Assembly: GCA_021464415.1 (NCBI GenBank)
Contig: CM038469.1
Location: forward strand, 62,787,650 to 62,851,649
DNA from: Lonicera japonica
Taxonomy: Eukaryota; Streptophyta; Magnoliopsida; Dipsacales; Caprifoliaceae
Direction of reading: 5' to 3'
Length of the DNA stretch: 64,000 nt
In this document: positions 12,808-23,402 of the stretch, in pieces
Layout of the letters: every line of letters begins with the position of its first letter
Numbering within the stretch: position 1 is the first letter of the stretch
The notes under the pieces: generated by a model
The model's input: the letters and a program-made list of their open reading frames with translations, nothing else
Database searches by the model: none
Told to the model about the DNA's origin: nothing
Position numbers and translations under genes: made by a program

Positions 12808-12849
12808 TGTAAAAATTGTGGTAAACCTGAACATTATGCTAATAAGTGT
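12808..12849 (+). pseudogene. Viral CCHC zinc knuckle
   Basis: CKNCGKPEHYANKC follows the CX2CX4HX4C pattern of retro-like nucleocapsid knuckles, sitting just after the coat region as in Caulimoviridae and preceded by a basic K/R/T-rich stretch. It would bind nucleic acid. The motif itself is intact. Confidence 0.85.
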
Positions 12850-12890
12850 TGGTCTAAAAAGAAGCTTAACGAAATAGCTGATGAAGGCCT

Positions 12891-13420
12891 TTGCTAGCAA
12901 TTACTATTGCTATTCTTAATCGTACGGACGATGAAGAAAAAGAGGAGGAAGAACATCTAGATGAAATATATTATAAATCAACTTCTTATTCAAGCTCTAA
13001 TTATGATACTGACTGCCAGTGTAAGACACAAACATATTATTATAAAGCTATTTTAAAAACTAATGGTTTAAGTATTAATGTTCTTACAAAAGAAGAACAA
13101 TCTATTATTAATCTTATAGATCAAATAACTGATGCTTCAGTAAAAAAGAAAGCTTAACTTATCGAGCAATACTTATCTACATTTAAAACGGGAAAAGGTC
13201 CACTCCCGACCTCTGAGCCTTATTCTTTACAATTTGTCTTAGACGACCTTAATGAAAAAAAACCCTGAAAAATCTATCACCATTTTTTGATTTAAAAACT
13301 GAAATTAATTATTTAAAACAAGAAGTTAAAGAAATAAAACTTAGATTAACTATAATTGAGAGTATTCCTATACCCGCCACTTCTTCCAGTAATGTGTCTG
13401 AATAACCAAAACTAAAAGAA
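12891..13420 (+). pseudogene. Viral acidic and coiled-coil spacer
   Basis: An 88-codon frame (12891-13157) is rich in Glu and Asp and then Ser and Tyr. Downstream, in another frame, LKQEVKEIKLRL near 13314-13352 has heptad-like hydrophobic spacing. It lies between the zinc knuckle and the protease, so it is the inter-domain part of the polyprotein. Confidence 0.6.
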
Positions 13421-13479
13421 AGTAAATTTTTTAATCTTATAAATAGTGTTACTTATCAAAAATGGTTTATTAATATTAC

Positions 13480-13790
13480 TATAGTCATTGATAAAGATTT
13501 TAATTCAAAGATATTGCCCTTATTGATAGTGGCGCAGATATGAACAGTATTAGAGAATGTCTTGTTCTTACGCACTATTTCGATAAAACCTCACAAACCC
13601 TAACTAGTGCTAGAGGTAATAAACTAAAAATAAAATTTGAACTTTCTGAAGCCTACATTTGTAATGAAGGTATTTGTATACAAACTACTTTTATTATGAT
13701 AAAAAATCTTTCACAAAGAGTTATTTAGGGAACACATTTCCTTAATTTTATAGAACCTTTTACTGTTATTATAGAAGGTATTACTACTAA
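13480..13790 (+). pseudogene. Viral aspartic protease domain
   Basis: The active-site motif IDSGAD is encoded at 13521-13538, followed by NSIREC. It is placed between the spacer and the reverse transcriptase as in caulimovirid polyproteins. A frameshift just upstream and a stop at 13726-13728 break the domain. The catalytic Asp is preserved. Confidence 0.75.
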
Positions 13791-14735
13791 ATACCAAGAT
13801 ATAGATATTGTTTTCCAATATATTATTAAACCTCTAACAAAAGAAATAAATGAAATGAAAGTTCACATTATATTCAAAGAAAAACATATAAATTATTTAC
13901 AAAAGGATTTAAAAATAACGAGTATATATTCTCAAATAAATTTCCCAAAAATAAAGATTTCTGTTAAGCAATTACATAACCATATTCTACAATAATTTGT
14001 AGTGAAATACCTACTACTTTTTTAAAAAGTAAACAACATATTTTTCATCTACTTTATAAAAAGGATTTTAAAGAAAAAAATATTTCTACCAAGGTTAGGC
14101 CTGCACAAATGAATTATGTCCTCCTTGAGTATTGCAAAACAGAGATATCTTATCTTCTAGAGAAACACCTTATTTGTAAAAGTTATTTCCATTGGAGCTG
14201 TACCGTTTTTCATGTCAATAAAGCTTTTGAAATTGAAAGAGAAGCACCTAGATTAGTTATAAACTATAAACCTTTAAATAAAGTTTTGCAATGGATTAAG
14301 TATCCCTTTCCGAATAAAAAAGATTTATTGGCAAGATTACACGCAGCTACTATTTTTTCAAAATTTGATTTAAAATAAGGATATTGGTAGATTCATGTTG
14401 TTGAGGAAGATCGTTATAAAACTGCGTTTACAGTTCCTTTTGGCCATTATGAATGGAATGTTATGCCTTTCGAGGCTTAAAAATGTCCCTTCGAAATTTT
14501 AAAATATTACGAATGACATTTTTACCCCTTATTATACTTTCTCCATTGTCTATATTGACGATATATTAATTTTCTCCCAATCTATAGTTCAACATATTAA
14601 ACATATCAATATTTTTATAAAAATTGTTAAAAGGGCATGTTTTGTTATTTCTGCCAAGAAAATTAGTATGTTCCAAACCAAATTAGATTCCTTGGGCACG
14701 AAATAACATTATCCTATAAGGATCGAAAATGTAAA
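13791..14735 (+). pseudogene. Viral reverse transcriptase domain, 3' truncated
   Basis: The frame 14109-14378 carries conserved reverse-transcriptase blocks (PRLVINYKPLN, then IKYPFPNKKDLL, then IFSKFDLK). It is followed after a stop by FTVPFGHYEWNVMPF. The catalytic box YIDD is at 14551-14562. Several stops and shifts separate these blocks. Homology ends near 14735, before any RNase H, where the opposite-strand half begins. In the virus this enzyme copies pregenomic RNA into DNA; here it is clearly dead. Confidence 0.88.
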
Positions 14736-14744
14736 CAAAGATTG

Positions 14745-14943
14745 GAATAGAGTACAAAACAATAAAATTTATTTATTTATGAGTAAAATATTACATACTT
14801 AAGATAGATATAGATTATAAAAGAGAGAGAAAGAGGAAAACAAATAAGAAACAGAAAGAAAAAATATATTTTACATTTCTAACAAAAGCCCTATATATGC
14901 TTAAAACATTGGATTCTAAAAAATAAAAATTCAGCTGACGTCA
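14745..14943 (-). promoter_or_regulatory. Caulimovirid-like transcript promoter and poly(A) module
   Basis: On the minus strand a TGACGTCA element (14936-14943, as-1-like) precedes a TATA box, GCATATATAGGG (about 14889-14900). A pyrimidine-rich leader follows, then AATAAA (about 14770-14784), roughly 100 bases after the expected start site. Caulimovirids place a poly(A) signal shortly downstream of their own start site to make a terminally redundant RNA, which fits this layout. Activity is unknown. Confidence 0.55.
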
Positions 14944-15089
14944 CTGCTTGCGTGTGCTTGATGGTGATAGGGAATCACGGGTGCAGTTGGTTGAAGCAAG
15001 ACGACATAAGCTTTTGTTTTAATAAAGCCAACTTTAATAAAGTTACTTTAAGTTTTGTCGGGAATAAAATGCTGGCATGCAATCTAATC

Positions 15090-16330
15090 ATGTCATTTTC
15101 CCATATCTTCATGGCTTTTAATTGTATCTTCCTTATTTTTGTATAATTCAGGAAGCCATTTTTCGATATGAGCTTCCATATCTTTGTTAGTATTAACGCA
15201 TTCAGTATATTCTTCTTTGTCTTTATTCAGGTCAAAAGATGGGGTATCCCTTTTTGGATCAACCATGGAAGGGGTATCATGAGCATAACAAGTAGACATA
15301 TAATCTTCATCCATATCAAGTTTAAAGGCTATGGCAACAAGAATTTTAGCTTTAAGTTATTTAATGGGGGTATTTGGAAATTTCTCTTTAAGAAAAGGCT
15401 ATAAAAGGGGTTTTAAACTATTTTTTTCTAAATTAGAATTCTCTTGAGCCTTTTCATCAAGTTTAACTTGCTTATTATATTATATTTATTTTTCAACGTC
15501 TCTACCAATTTGGCCAATAATTTTATCATATTCAAATATGGGCCACCATTTATAAAAATAATCCTTTATAAGCATAAAAAAACCAATACGAGTCGTTGTA
15601 TTAAACAACCATTGCCAAATTTAGGGGATCTCATATTGTCCTATGAACCTTAATAAAATTAAGTTTGGTATAACATTTTCTTTTTTCTGATGTTTTGGGT
15701 GATGAATACAAAAGAGATTAAAAGCATCCAAAAGTTTAGAAGGACATAAATCAGTCTCTGGCCCTATAAGGACAAACCACTGTAAAAACCAGTGGGGAAG
15801 TTTTTTAAGAATTACTTATGGCTCTTTAAGAATTTCAAATCTAAAAAATCAGGTATGGGTATTTTAAGAATTTTGATAAAATAATGCCTTTTTTGGGTTT
15901 CAATATAATCCCAATAATTATAAAGAATTTATTTCCTATGATAGTTATAAAGTTGTTGAGTTTTGTTGGGATTTAATCCCCAATCTTCTATATTAAGAAT
16001 TCCAAAAATAAACGCTTTACGAAAAGCGATTTCTGAATTGTGAGAGCCAGGATTATGGTTCATGTGAATAAACCTCATTGAATTAGTTTCTTTAAAAATT
16101 GCTTCGTAATAAAGACAATCATTTTCTCATATAAGGGGGAATTCCATGTGGGTTTCGAAATATCTCTGAGCAATAGTTCATAGGTTAAGAATAAACTGCT
16201 TATCACTTTCTTTGAGGCATATCACGAAAACCTGCAGGGTTATTCTCAGCGCAATAGGAGCTGGTTCTCTAAGAACTTCTTTGAAAGTTTTCGTTTTTTT
16301 TCATAGTTGGAGAGCTAGCAGAGGATGGGG
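15090..16330 (-). pseudogene. Unassigned viral reading frame downstream of RNase H
   Basis: Between the RNase H tail and the promoter module, the minus strand reads as long near-open segments broken by stops. One part contains IAFRKAFIFGILNIEDWGLN (near 16030-15970), another KILKIPIPDFLDLKFL. The last part is a 73-codon acidic frame (15314-15093) ending KSHEDMGK. Florendoviruses are reported to carry an ORF of unknown function at this place, and this could be its relative. I do not recognise a domain. Confidence 0.5.
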
Positions 16331-16407
16331 AGTGAGGTCCTATTCCTTATTTTTCTCTTTTACCTGGCTCTCTTTGAAAGGACCGGGGGCTAGGCCCTGG
16401 AGTCTAC

Positions 16408-16578
16408 TATTTTCCCTGCAAGAATTCTCTGGTCAATCAATCTGGAAGAGAATTTAATTCTTCTTTTATAAATTATATTTTAAAATCAAAAACAGATAAT
16501 GTAGCCTGCCACCTAGTAAAAATTTGTTTAGAAGCAATGTTTTTAACATCCTTAGCGGCTTTACAATCAATTCTAAGA
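16408..16578 (-). pseudogene. Viral RNase H C-terminal fragment
   Basis: The minus-strand translation gives IDCKAAKDVKNIASK, then RWQATLSVFDF, then LTREFLQGK with two internal stops. This is the usual end of the caulimovirid RT-RNase H polyprotein. It directly follows the movement-protein fragment, so the whole coat-protease-RT part is deleted from this half. Confidence 0.75.
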
Positions 16579-16745
16579 ACTGCCAATAGGAATAATTTGT
16601 TCTATAGTTTTTATAGATATAGATAAAGTAGAATCAAACATTCAAGTATTATAAATCTTACTTTGTTTAACCATAGGGAGGTGCCAGTTAACTAACTTAT
16701 TTTCTATATTGGTGAATTCAGTATTATCAGAATTCTTTATAAAAT
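16579..16745 (-). pseudogene. Viral movement-protein fragment, second copy
   Basis: The minus strand matches 6345-6500 of the + half almost word for word (for example GAATTCACCAATATAGAAAA and AACTATAGAACAAA). It ends at GGCAGTTCTTAG, where homology jumps to RNase H. Confidence 0.85.
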
Positions 16746-17130
16746 GGATTTTATTAGTTGATTTACTGTGATTTTAGGTGGTCCTAAATTTTTATTAATC
16801 AATTTGATTATTTAAATGACGTAAAGAAGAAGATCAAAATAAATTAATTAAAAATTTATTTTTATATCCGTTTTATTGTACAGCAACCACGAGATAAAAT
16901 AATACCACGTATAGGGGTGGTATAATTTTATCTGATTCTAATGTGATAAAAGAATAATTAATCTTGAATACAATCTTATTCTATGTTACATAAAACGCGG
17001 GGCAGGATAAACATATCAACTATTGTATTAAACACATGATATAATTTGTTTATCCTATTATTTTTGACAACAAATATTGGATATAATTAATTAATCCAAT
17101 CTTACATCTAATTCCACCTTAGGCGATAAA
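16745..17130 (-). repeat. Dispersed repeat R, right copy (inverted)
   Basis: Reverse-complement homologue of 4966-5330. On the minus strand it is followed within a few bases by the movement-protein fragment. The copies differ by scattered substitutions and indels, so the duplication is not recent. Confidence 0.7.
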
Positions 17131-17227
17131 GGTACCCTAAAGTATTCCACTTTGAAAGTAAAATTGTACTTTTGAAGTAAAGTTTCAAATAAGACTATTC
17201 CTAAATATTGAAAATAAGTTACAGTGA

Positions 17228-17605
17228 TGAACATTACGCCCCTGTTTGGTGGGTCTTTTTTTTTTCCTCCAAATTTTAAAAACTCAACTCAAAATCAACT
17301 CTACTTTTACAATTATCAAAAAAACCTTTAACTTTACTTTTTCTCTTTAATTTTTTTTTTAAAACACCATAACTTTAAATTTAAAAATCAAAATTAATTA
17401 AAAAATATATATTTAAAACATACTCCTCGAGATCTATAAAATAAGATCCATTTTGACTATTTTTTGAAATATTTTTATAAGATTTTAGTTGGTTGAAAAA
17501 AACTCAAAAAAAAACCAAATATACTTTTCAACATACTTCTAAATTCTACCAAACACTATATTTTAAAAACTCAACTAAAAACATCTACCAAACAACCCCT
17601 ACGTA
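17228..17605. mobile_element. MITE-like element, T-rich
   Basis: Ends CCCCTGTTTGGT and ACCAAACAACCCC are partly inverted, with TACG on both sides as a possible TSD. A second, outer inverted repeat (CTTTGAAAGTAAAATT near 17150 and its complement near 17665) hints that it is nested in another element. Confidence 0.5.
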
Positions 17606-17689
17606 ACTCAAAATAATTTTAAGAACAAAAATAATAAAAAAAGCACGTGTTAAAAAATATGTGAATTTTACTTTCGAAGTGAAGTGTTT

Positions 17690-18978
17690 CTAGTGACGAC
17701 CTATTTCAATAAAATAAAAGCATATTTTTTTTTTTAAAATAATATAATTATATATGCTTTTCTCAGACTTATTGCACAACAATCAATAAACAAAGTGAGA
17801 ACTAAATTTTAAATTATTTAAATTGTAATTAACACTAAATTTGTTGGTATCCAAGCTAGCCCAACTAGTATAGAGAAATTGAGGCATAAAAAAATTTATT
17901 CAAAGCTGACACCTTTTGCATAAGTGTCATCGTCTACAACTCTTTAGCAACACCATTTTCTTGCTTTTCTTGTTGAATCAGATTTGAATGCAACTTAACG
18001 TCACTAGTGCATTTTTTTTATTGAGATATTTTCTAGTATTATATGGTATTTGAATTAATTTTTGTACATTTTGATTAATTTTTGTTTATAAAATTTGTGC
18101 TTATGAAATCTGTATTCGTATAACAGTAGCGAGTTGTTGGGCCTCAGATAATTTTAAAGTTTTAAGAATTCAATTTGAGAAAAATGATATTATGAATTAG
18201 TTGTATTGAGTATGATATTATAATTTAAGTTTATATTGGAATTCAGTTAATATATATATTTGAATGATTTTAATTTAGGATAGTAATTGAACAAGATAAT
18301 TAATTAATATAACTAATTGTCATATAATTTAGATGCAGAATTAGAGTATAAATTGAACTTAAATTAGTACTATATTAACTTAGTATTATTAATTAGGAAA
18401 ATAATTTATTGGTAGAAAAGAGTATTGATTGGATATTAAATTATTAAATTTATTAACGGTGAGATTAGTAGGAAATAGAATTTGAGTTAGCGTGAATTTA
18501 AATTGACATGAAAATTAACTCAAGATTTATCAATTATTGAAAAAAAGAGTTGATTATAAATTATTAACTGTGAGAAAAAAAAAAGACGGAAAAATATAAA
18601 TCTAGACAACGAAAATAGATAAATGTTAAAAAAGTTGAAAGTAAAAAAAAAGATTGGAGATTTTTCAATCTCATAGTAATGCAATTGTTTTGTTTGGGTT
18701 TATAATAATAATAATGATAGGAAAAATGATAGTAATATTATATTAAAATAGCTGCACATGCGAAGAAATCAATCTTTGGAAGAGTGAGTCCATCCTTCCT
18801 TCCATCCATCCAACCAATAATGTTGTGACGAGACCAATTCAAAAAATGTGATGATGATGATGAAAATTAGAAAGAAAAGATTCCAAAAAAAACATTATAG
18901 TAATTAGCCGTTTGAGGCGTATGTTAAGGAGGGGCCCACGAAGAGAGTGGAAACGAGCTGGCAATTTTGACAGACTGT
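17690..18978. other. Upstream flank of patellin 1, no gene seen
   Basis: AT-rich sequence with no readable coding or repeat structure. A TCC/ATCC-rich stretch lies near 18790-18815. It probably contains the patellin 1 promoter, but no core element is convincing. Confidence 0.5.
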
Positions 18979-19078
18979 TGTGTTTCTCTTTCTCTCCTCA
19001 CGAGCCCCACCCCACCAACGCCTCTTAACCGTTTCCCATTTTAAACCCCCCACTTCTCAACTCACTCTCTTTCATATT

Positions 19079-19160
19079 CCCCCCCCCCCTCTCTCTCTCT
19101 CTCTTTACATCTATCTATCTATCTATCCTTGTATTTATCTATCTATCTTTGTTTGTTTTT
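19079..19160 (+). repeat. C-run, CT and ATCT microsatellites in the patellin 1 leader
   Basis: A run of C, then (CT)n, then repeated ATCT units lie directly upstream of the start codon of patellin gene 1. CT-rich leaders are common in plant 5' UTRs. No clear TATA box was seen just upstream. Confidence 0.7.
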
Positions 19161-19185
19161 TGGATCGACAATCGAACACTTCAAC

Positions 19186-22100
19186 ATGGCGGAAGAAACC
19201 AAGAACACAGCTGCAGAGGCCCCGGCGACCACCGCCGAGGTTGCGGTTGTTTCTGATGTCCCCGAGGCCGAGAAACCAGAAGCCGCCACTACCACTGTCT
19301 GCAAAGAATCAACGCCGGAGCCAGAGGTACCTGAAAAATCGGCTGCTGTCGAGCAAGTGTCGGAGAGTCTCAAGCCCACCGGAGAGGGAGAGGAGAAGAT
19401 CGAAGAATCGGCTTCCTTCAAAGAGGAAACAAACGTTGTTGGTGAGCTTCCTGACCCACAGAAGAAGGCCTTGGACGAACTCAAAGTTATTGTTCAAGAA
19501 GCTCTCAACAAGCATGAGTTTACTGTTCTACCTCCACCTCCACCGCCGGCCAAAGAAGAAGACAAGCCCGTCCTCGACGACAAGGAGAAGGAGAAAGAGA
19601 AAGAGAAAGAAATTGAAAAAGAATCCAAGCCTGAAGAAAAGTGCGAGGTTGCTCCCGAGGCGGCAGCGGAAGAGCCTGCCAAGCCGGAATCGGAGGTCCC
19701 ACCTCCGTCAGATGAATGCAAGTCATCTACTCCCGCACCTGAACCATCCGAAACAGAAACTATTGTTGTGAAAGTGATAGAGAAGGTTGACGAAGACGGC
19801 GCAAAGACCGTCGAAGCAATCGAGGAGACAATAGTGGCTGTCTCCGCTCCTCCGGCTCCTCCAACGGTGGATCCGGCGACTTCTCCGCCGGAGGATACGA
19901 CTCCGGCGACAGCAGCGGAGGAGGAGAAGACCACTCCGCCCCCGCCGGCGCCAGAGGAGATCTCGATCTGGGGGATTCCTTTGCTTGCTGACGAGAGGAG
20001 CGACGTGATTCTCCTGAAGTTCCTTCGAGCAAGGGACTTCAAGGTGAAAGAAGCGTTCGCTATGCTTAAGAGCGTCGTGTGCTGGAGAAAGGAATTCGGT
20101 ATCGAAGGGTTATTAGAAGAGGAATTAGGTGTTGGTGAGGATCAAGAGAAGGTGGTTTATATGCACGGATTCGACAAAGAAGGGCACCCGGTTTGTTACA
20201 ACGCGTATGGTGAGTTTCAGAACAAGGAGCTTTATGACAACACCTTTGGGGATGAGGAGAAGAGGACTAAATTCTTGAGGTGGAGGATTCAGTTCTTGGA
20301 GAAGAGCATAAGGAATTTGGATTTCAGCCCAGATGGTATTTGCACCTTCGTTCAGGTCAATGATTTCAAGAATTTCCCGGGACTCTTTAAGAGAGAGCTC
20401 CGCCAAGCTACCAATCAGGCCTTCCAAATTCTACAGGACAACTACCCCGAGTTTGCTGCCAAACAGGTACCTTCAATCAATTTCCCTATATATATATATG
20501 CCATTAATTCCCACCTGTTTTTGTACTGCCTTTTGATTTTGGTCAGGGCTAATTAATTTCTTGCTGCAAAAAACATGTCTGCTGTCTGCTAGACAGACTC
20601 CATTTAAGGCTTGCAATTTTCAACCAAAATAGAAGTTCTAAGTATGTGCCATCCTGATCCGGCAATTCTCACCAGGATGGTTGACGGTTTTCTTTGTTAT
20701 TGTACTAAAATGAAAGAGACTTATCTTCGTACTAGTTGATATGTGGTTGATTTAACGGTTGCAAAAATTGCTTTTAGTATATAAATTAGTGAATGAATGA
20801 ATATCTACATCTAGTGAATACTGTTTCTAGTTGGATATCTTGTTAGTATGGTTTCTTGGCTTTGATATTTTGATTAAATATTGGAGGTTTTGTGGTGAAC
20901 AGGTGATGATCAATGTTCCATGGTGGTACTTGGCTTTCTATAAGATGATCAGTCCTTTCTTCACACAAAGGACCAAGAGCAAGTTTGTCTTTGCTGGTCC
21001 TTCCAAATCTGCTGAAACTCTCTTCAAGTTAGTGACAAAATAGCTCGCAGTCTCTCTCTCTCTCTCTCTCACGCGCGCACACACATGCAGTCGCGCATAC
21101 ATCTGGGTGTGGGTTTAAATTATAGGACATGACAGATATCTAACTTTCTTATGTTTTATCTTTGTTGGATCAAAATCAGATACATAGCACCTGAACAAGT
21201 GCCGGTTCAGTATGGTGGCCTTAGCAGGGAGGGTGAACAGGAATTCACCACTGCTGATTCCGCGATTGAGGAGATTATCAAGCCAACATCCAAACACACC
21301 ATTGAATTCCCCATTTCTGAGGTGGGTAATCCTTTTTTATTTGTTCCAAATGTATTAAACTTTTTCACACATCAAATTTCAATTATGTCTTCAGCTATAT
21401 TTATGTTAGTAATAATTAGTAATGCTATATTTTGGGCAAATTATCTGGCCAGTGCGTTGATATTTGTTCTGACAATGTACGCTTTAAAACCTCCACTATT
21501 GTTTGATAATGGAATTCTGGACTCCTCGAGTCCATTGTGTACCGCTTTTATAATACATTGGACAATCAAAATATGACTTCTTTTATGCCGTACCTTGCAT
21601 ATTGGAACTTAAAACCTTGGCGTATTACATCATTAATGTACTGTGAAACATTTGTGGTAGTTGTATTCCAATGTTTTGGGAACCACTGTAATGCATTTTG
21701 GTCTCTTTGAGTCTGTATAGCATACCCATTGTCGGCTCTTAAGGTTTGCCAATCAAATCACGTTTTTACACCGCGAATCTTGGATATTGCAATCTAAAGC
21801 CACGGTTGCACTACCTTATTAAATTCAGATGCAAGTGTTCAACACGTGTGCCTGATATTGTCGTATATGTTGTCATATGTGTGTATATATATATAGTGTT
21901 GTTAGACCGCGAATCTTGGATATTGCTGTTCAAAGCTAGGTTTGTACTGCGTCAATAATAAAAGGTGCAATTGTTCAACATGTGTGCCACATGCATTGTC
22001 ATATGCTGATGTGTATATACCGTTGTTCCACCGCGAATCTTGGATATTGCTATTTAAACCTATGGTTGTACTATGTCATTAACAGAAGGTGCAAACCTTC

Positions 22101-22454
22101 AACTTGTGCCACATGCATTGTCGATATATGAATTGTTGTATGAGTATGTACGTATATAACGTGAATTATAGTAAGATGGTTGATTCGATTTTGCAGACAT
22201 GCCAAAAGGTTTGGGAGGTGAGAGTGGTAGGGTGGGAAGTTTGCTATGGAGCTGAATTCGTGCCAAGTGCCGAGGACGGATACACAGTGATCGTACAGAA
22301 ATCGAGGAAGATTGGACCGTCCGATGAACCAGTGATCTGCAACAGCTTTAAAATCGGTGAGCCCGGGAAGGTGGTGCTCACATTTGACAATCAAACCTCT
22401 AAGAAGAAGAAGCTTCTTTACAGGTCCAAGATCAAACCCTCCGATTCGGCATAA
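19186..22454 (+). CDS. Patellin-like SEC14-GOLD protein, gene 1 (4 exons, 601 aa)
   Basis: A patellin: plant phosphoinositide-binding protein with a SEC14 (CRAL-TRIO) lobe and a C-terminal GOLD domain, in a family linked to membrane trafficking and cell-plate formation. Exons read as 19186-20466, 20903-21027, 21180-21321 and 22197-22454. All introns are GT-AG and the phases join into 602 codons including stop. Residues 1-257 are low-complexity and acidic, rich in E, K, P and A, with a run of seven prolines and KEKEKE repeats. CRAL-TRIO-N starts near I259 (SIWGIPLL, then LLKFLRARDFKV). The lipid-binding lobe runs from about 320 to 480 (YMHGFDKEGHPVCYN, NVPWWYLAFY, KSKFVFAGPS). GOLD fills about 515-601 (VRVVGWEVCYGAEF, KKKKLLYR). 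I chose the ATG at 19186 for its AACATGGC context. An in-frame ATG 57 bases upstream would add a hydrophobic leader encoded by an ATCT microsatellite and is unlikely. The length is normal for patellins. Recognition is by motif, and the exact family member is not assigned. Confidence 0.93.
21771..22145 (+). repeat. Three-unit minisatellite in intron 3 of patellin 1
   Basis: Three tandem units begin with CCGCGAATCTTGGATATTGC at 21771, 21907 and 22031, spaced 136 and 124 bases apart. Each continues with a GGTTG-containing stretch and a GTTCAACA-like and TGTGCC-rich part. The array ends about 50 bases before the exon 4 acceptor. Confidence 0.85.
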
Positions 22455-22700
22455 ATTATAAATCATCTTCGGTTGGGGGTTTAAACTGGGGTCACATAGA
22501 TGAAAGAAAGACATTGAAAAGAAGAATAAGAAGGGTTCTTTTGTTATTATGTTTAAAGGTTTTGTTTCTTCTTTTGGGTTGACATTAATTTTATTTTGGA
22601 ATTTATATCTCTTGGGAATTTTATTTATATATGTTTTGTGGGGTATTTTTTTCTTTCTTTCTTTCCTTTCTCCTTGGGGAGTTTTTGGTGTTTGGTTGTA
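22455..22700 (+). other. 3' UTR and downstream flank of patellin 1
   Basis: T-rich sequence following the stop codon, likely the 3' UTR. No single poly(A) signal can be picked with confidence. Confidence 0.5.
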
Positions 22701-23129
22701 TTAATTTACTAGTGAAGACAGATCTGGGTATGCATATGGATGATGAAGTGAACCATTTTGAAAATTATACAATTAGGTGGGTGATGTGTGCAAATGTGGA
22801 AGGGAACTCTGTTACTATTTTTGTTGATATTCTTTTCCTTGTAAAATATGTGTAAATGTGATGCATTAGTATTGTTTTCACTTTTGTGGATGTTAATATA
22901 TTAATATCAACGATTTGTTTCTTCAGAAGTTCCTTGATTTTAGAGTAGTGTTGTTACACTTATCTGGTACTCTTATTGTTTATTCTTATCGAATGCATTA
23001 TGCGAAGTATATCTTCTTTTTGTAGGATACAGTTCAAATAATGTAACTGGTAAGAATAAAGCAATAAAATTGTGAGATAAGAAAAGCATTTTTTTTTTAA
23101 ATCACATAAAAACATTTTCATTCATTTAA
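22701..23129. other. AT-rich intergenic DNA
   Basis: Nothing recognised between the patellin 1 3' flank and the next MITE. Confidence 0.5.
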
Positions 23130-23402
23130 GTTCCGTTTGATTGTAACGATAGAAAATGAAAATAAATTTGGTTAGTTTGTGTGAAAATATAGAAAATAAG
23201 GCGAGAGATGTTACTCATTTTATGAGTATATATTATTTATCTTTCAATATTTTTGGTAAAAAAATTTTACTCACTATCAAGCAAAAAAAATTTATTCATA
23301 AAAAAGCTTAAAAATTAAGAAAATATTATATCTATCACTCAACTTATTTTTTATCTTTTCATCAAAATTAACTTTTTTTTTTTTTTTCATCAAACAGAAT
23401 CC
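23130..23402 (+). mobile_element. MITE family 'TCCGTTTGAT', copy 1
   Basis: Ends TTCCGTTTGAT and ATCAAACAGAA are imperfect inverted repeats. The interior resembles, in reverse, the sequence at 38330-38600 (shared GAGATGTT, CTCAACTTATTTTTTA). Confidence 0.5.

Noticed and set aside
4966..17130. A single giant transposon bounded by R as terminal inverted repeats
   Set aside because: No matching TSD outside the R copies, no transposase, and the interior is explained by viral sequence plus later insertions.
19129..19185. Upstream in-frame ATG for patellin 1
   Set aside because: Would add a 19-residue hydrophobic leader encoded by an ATCT microsatellite; patellins lack signal peptides and the ATG at 19186 has better context.
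18980..19771. 263-codon + strand open frame overlapping patellin 1
   Set aside because: Arg/Pro/Ser-rich shadow frame that crosses the leader microsatellite; the overlapping patellin frame explains the sequence.
19143..20042. Long minus-strand and alternative-frame open frames over patellin 1
   Set aside because: Shadows of the GC-rich, Glu/Lys/Pro-coding first exon; the serine- and glycine-rich translations have no family features.
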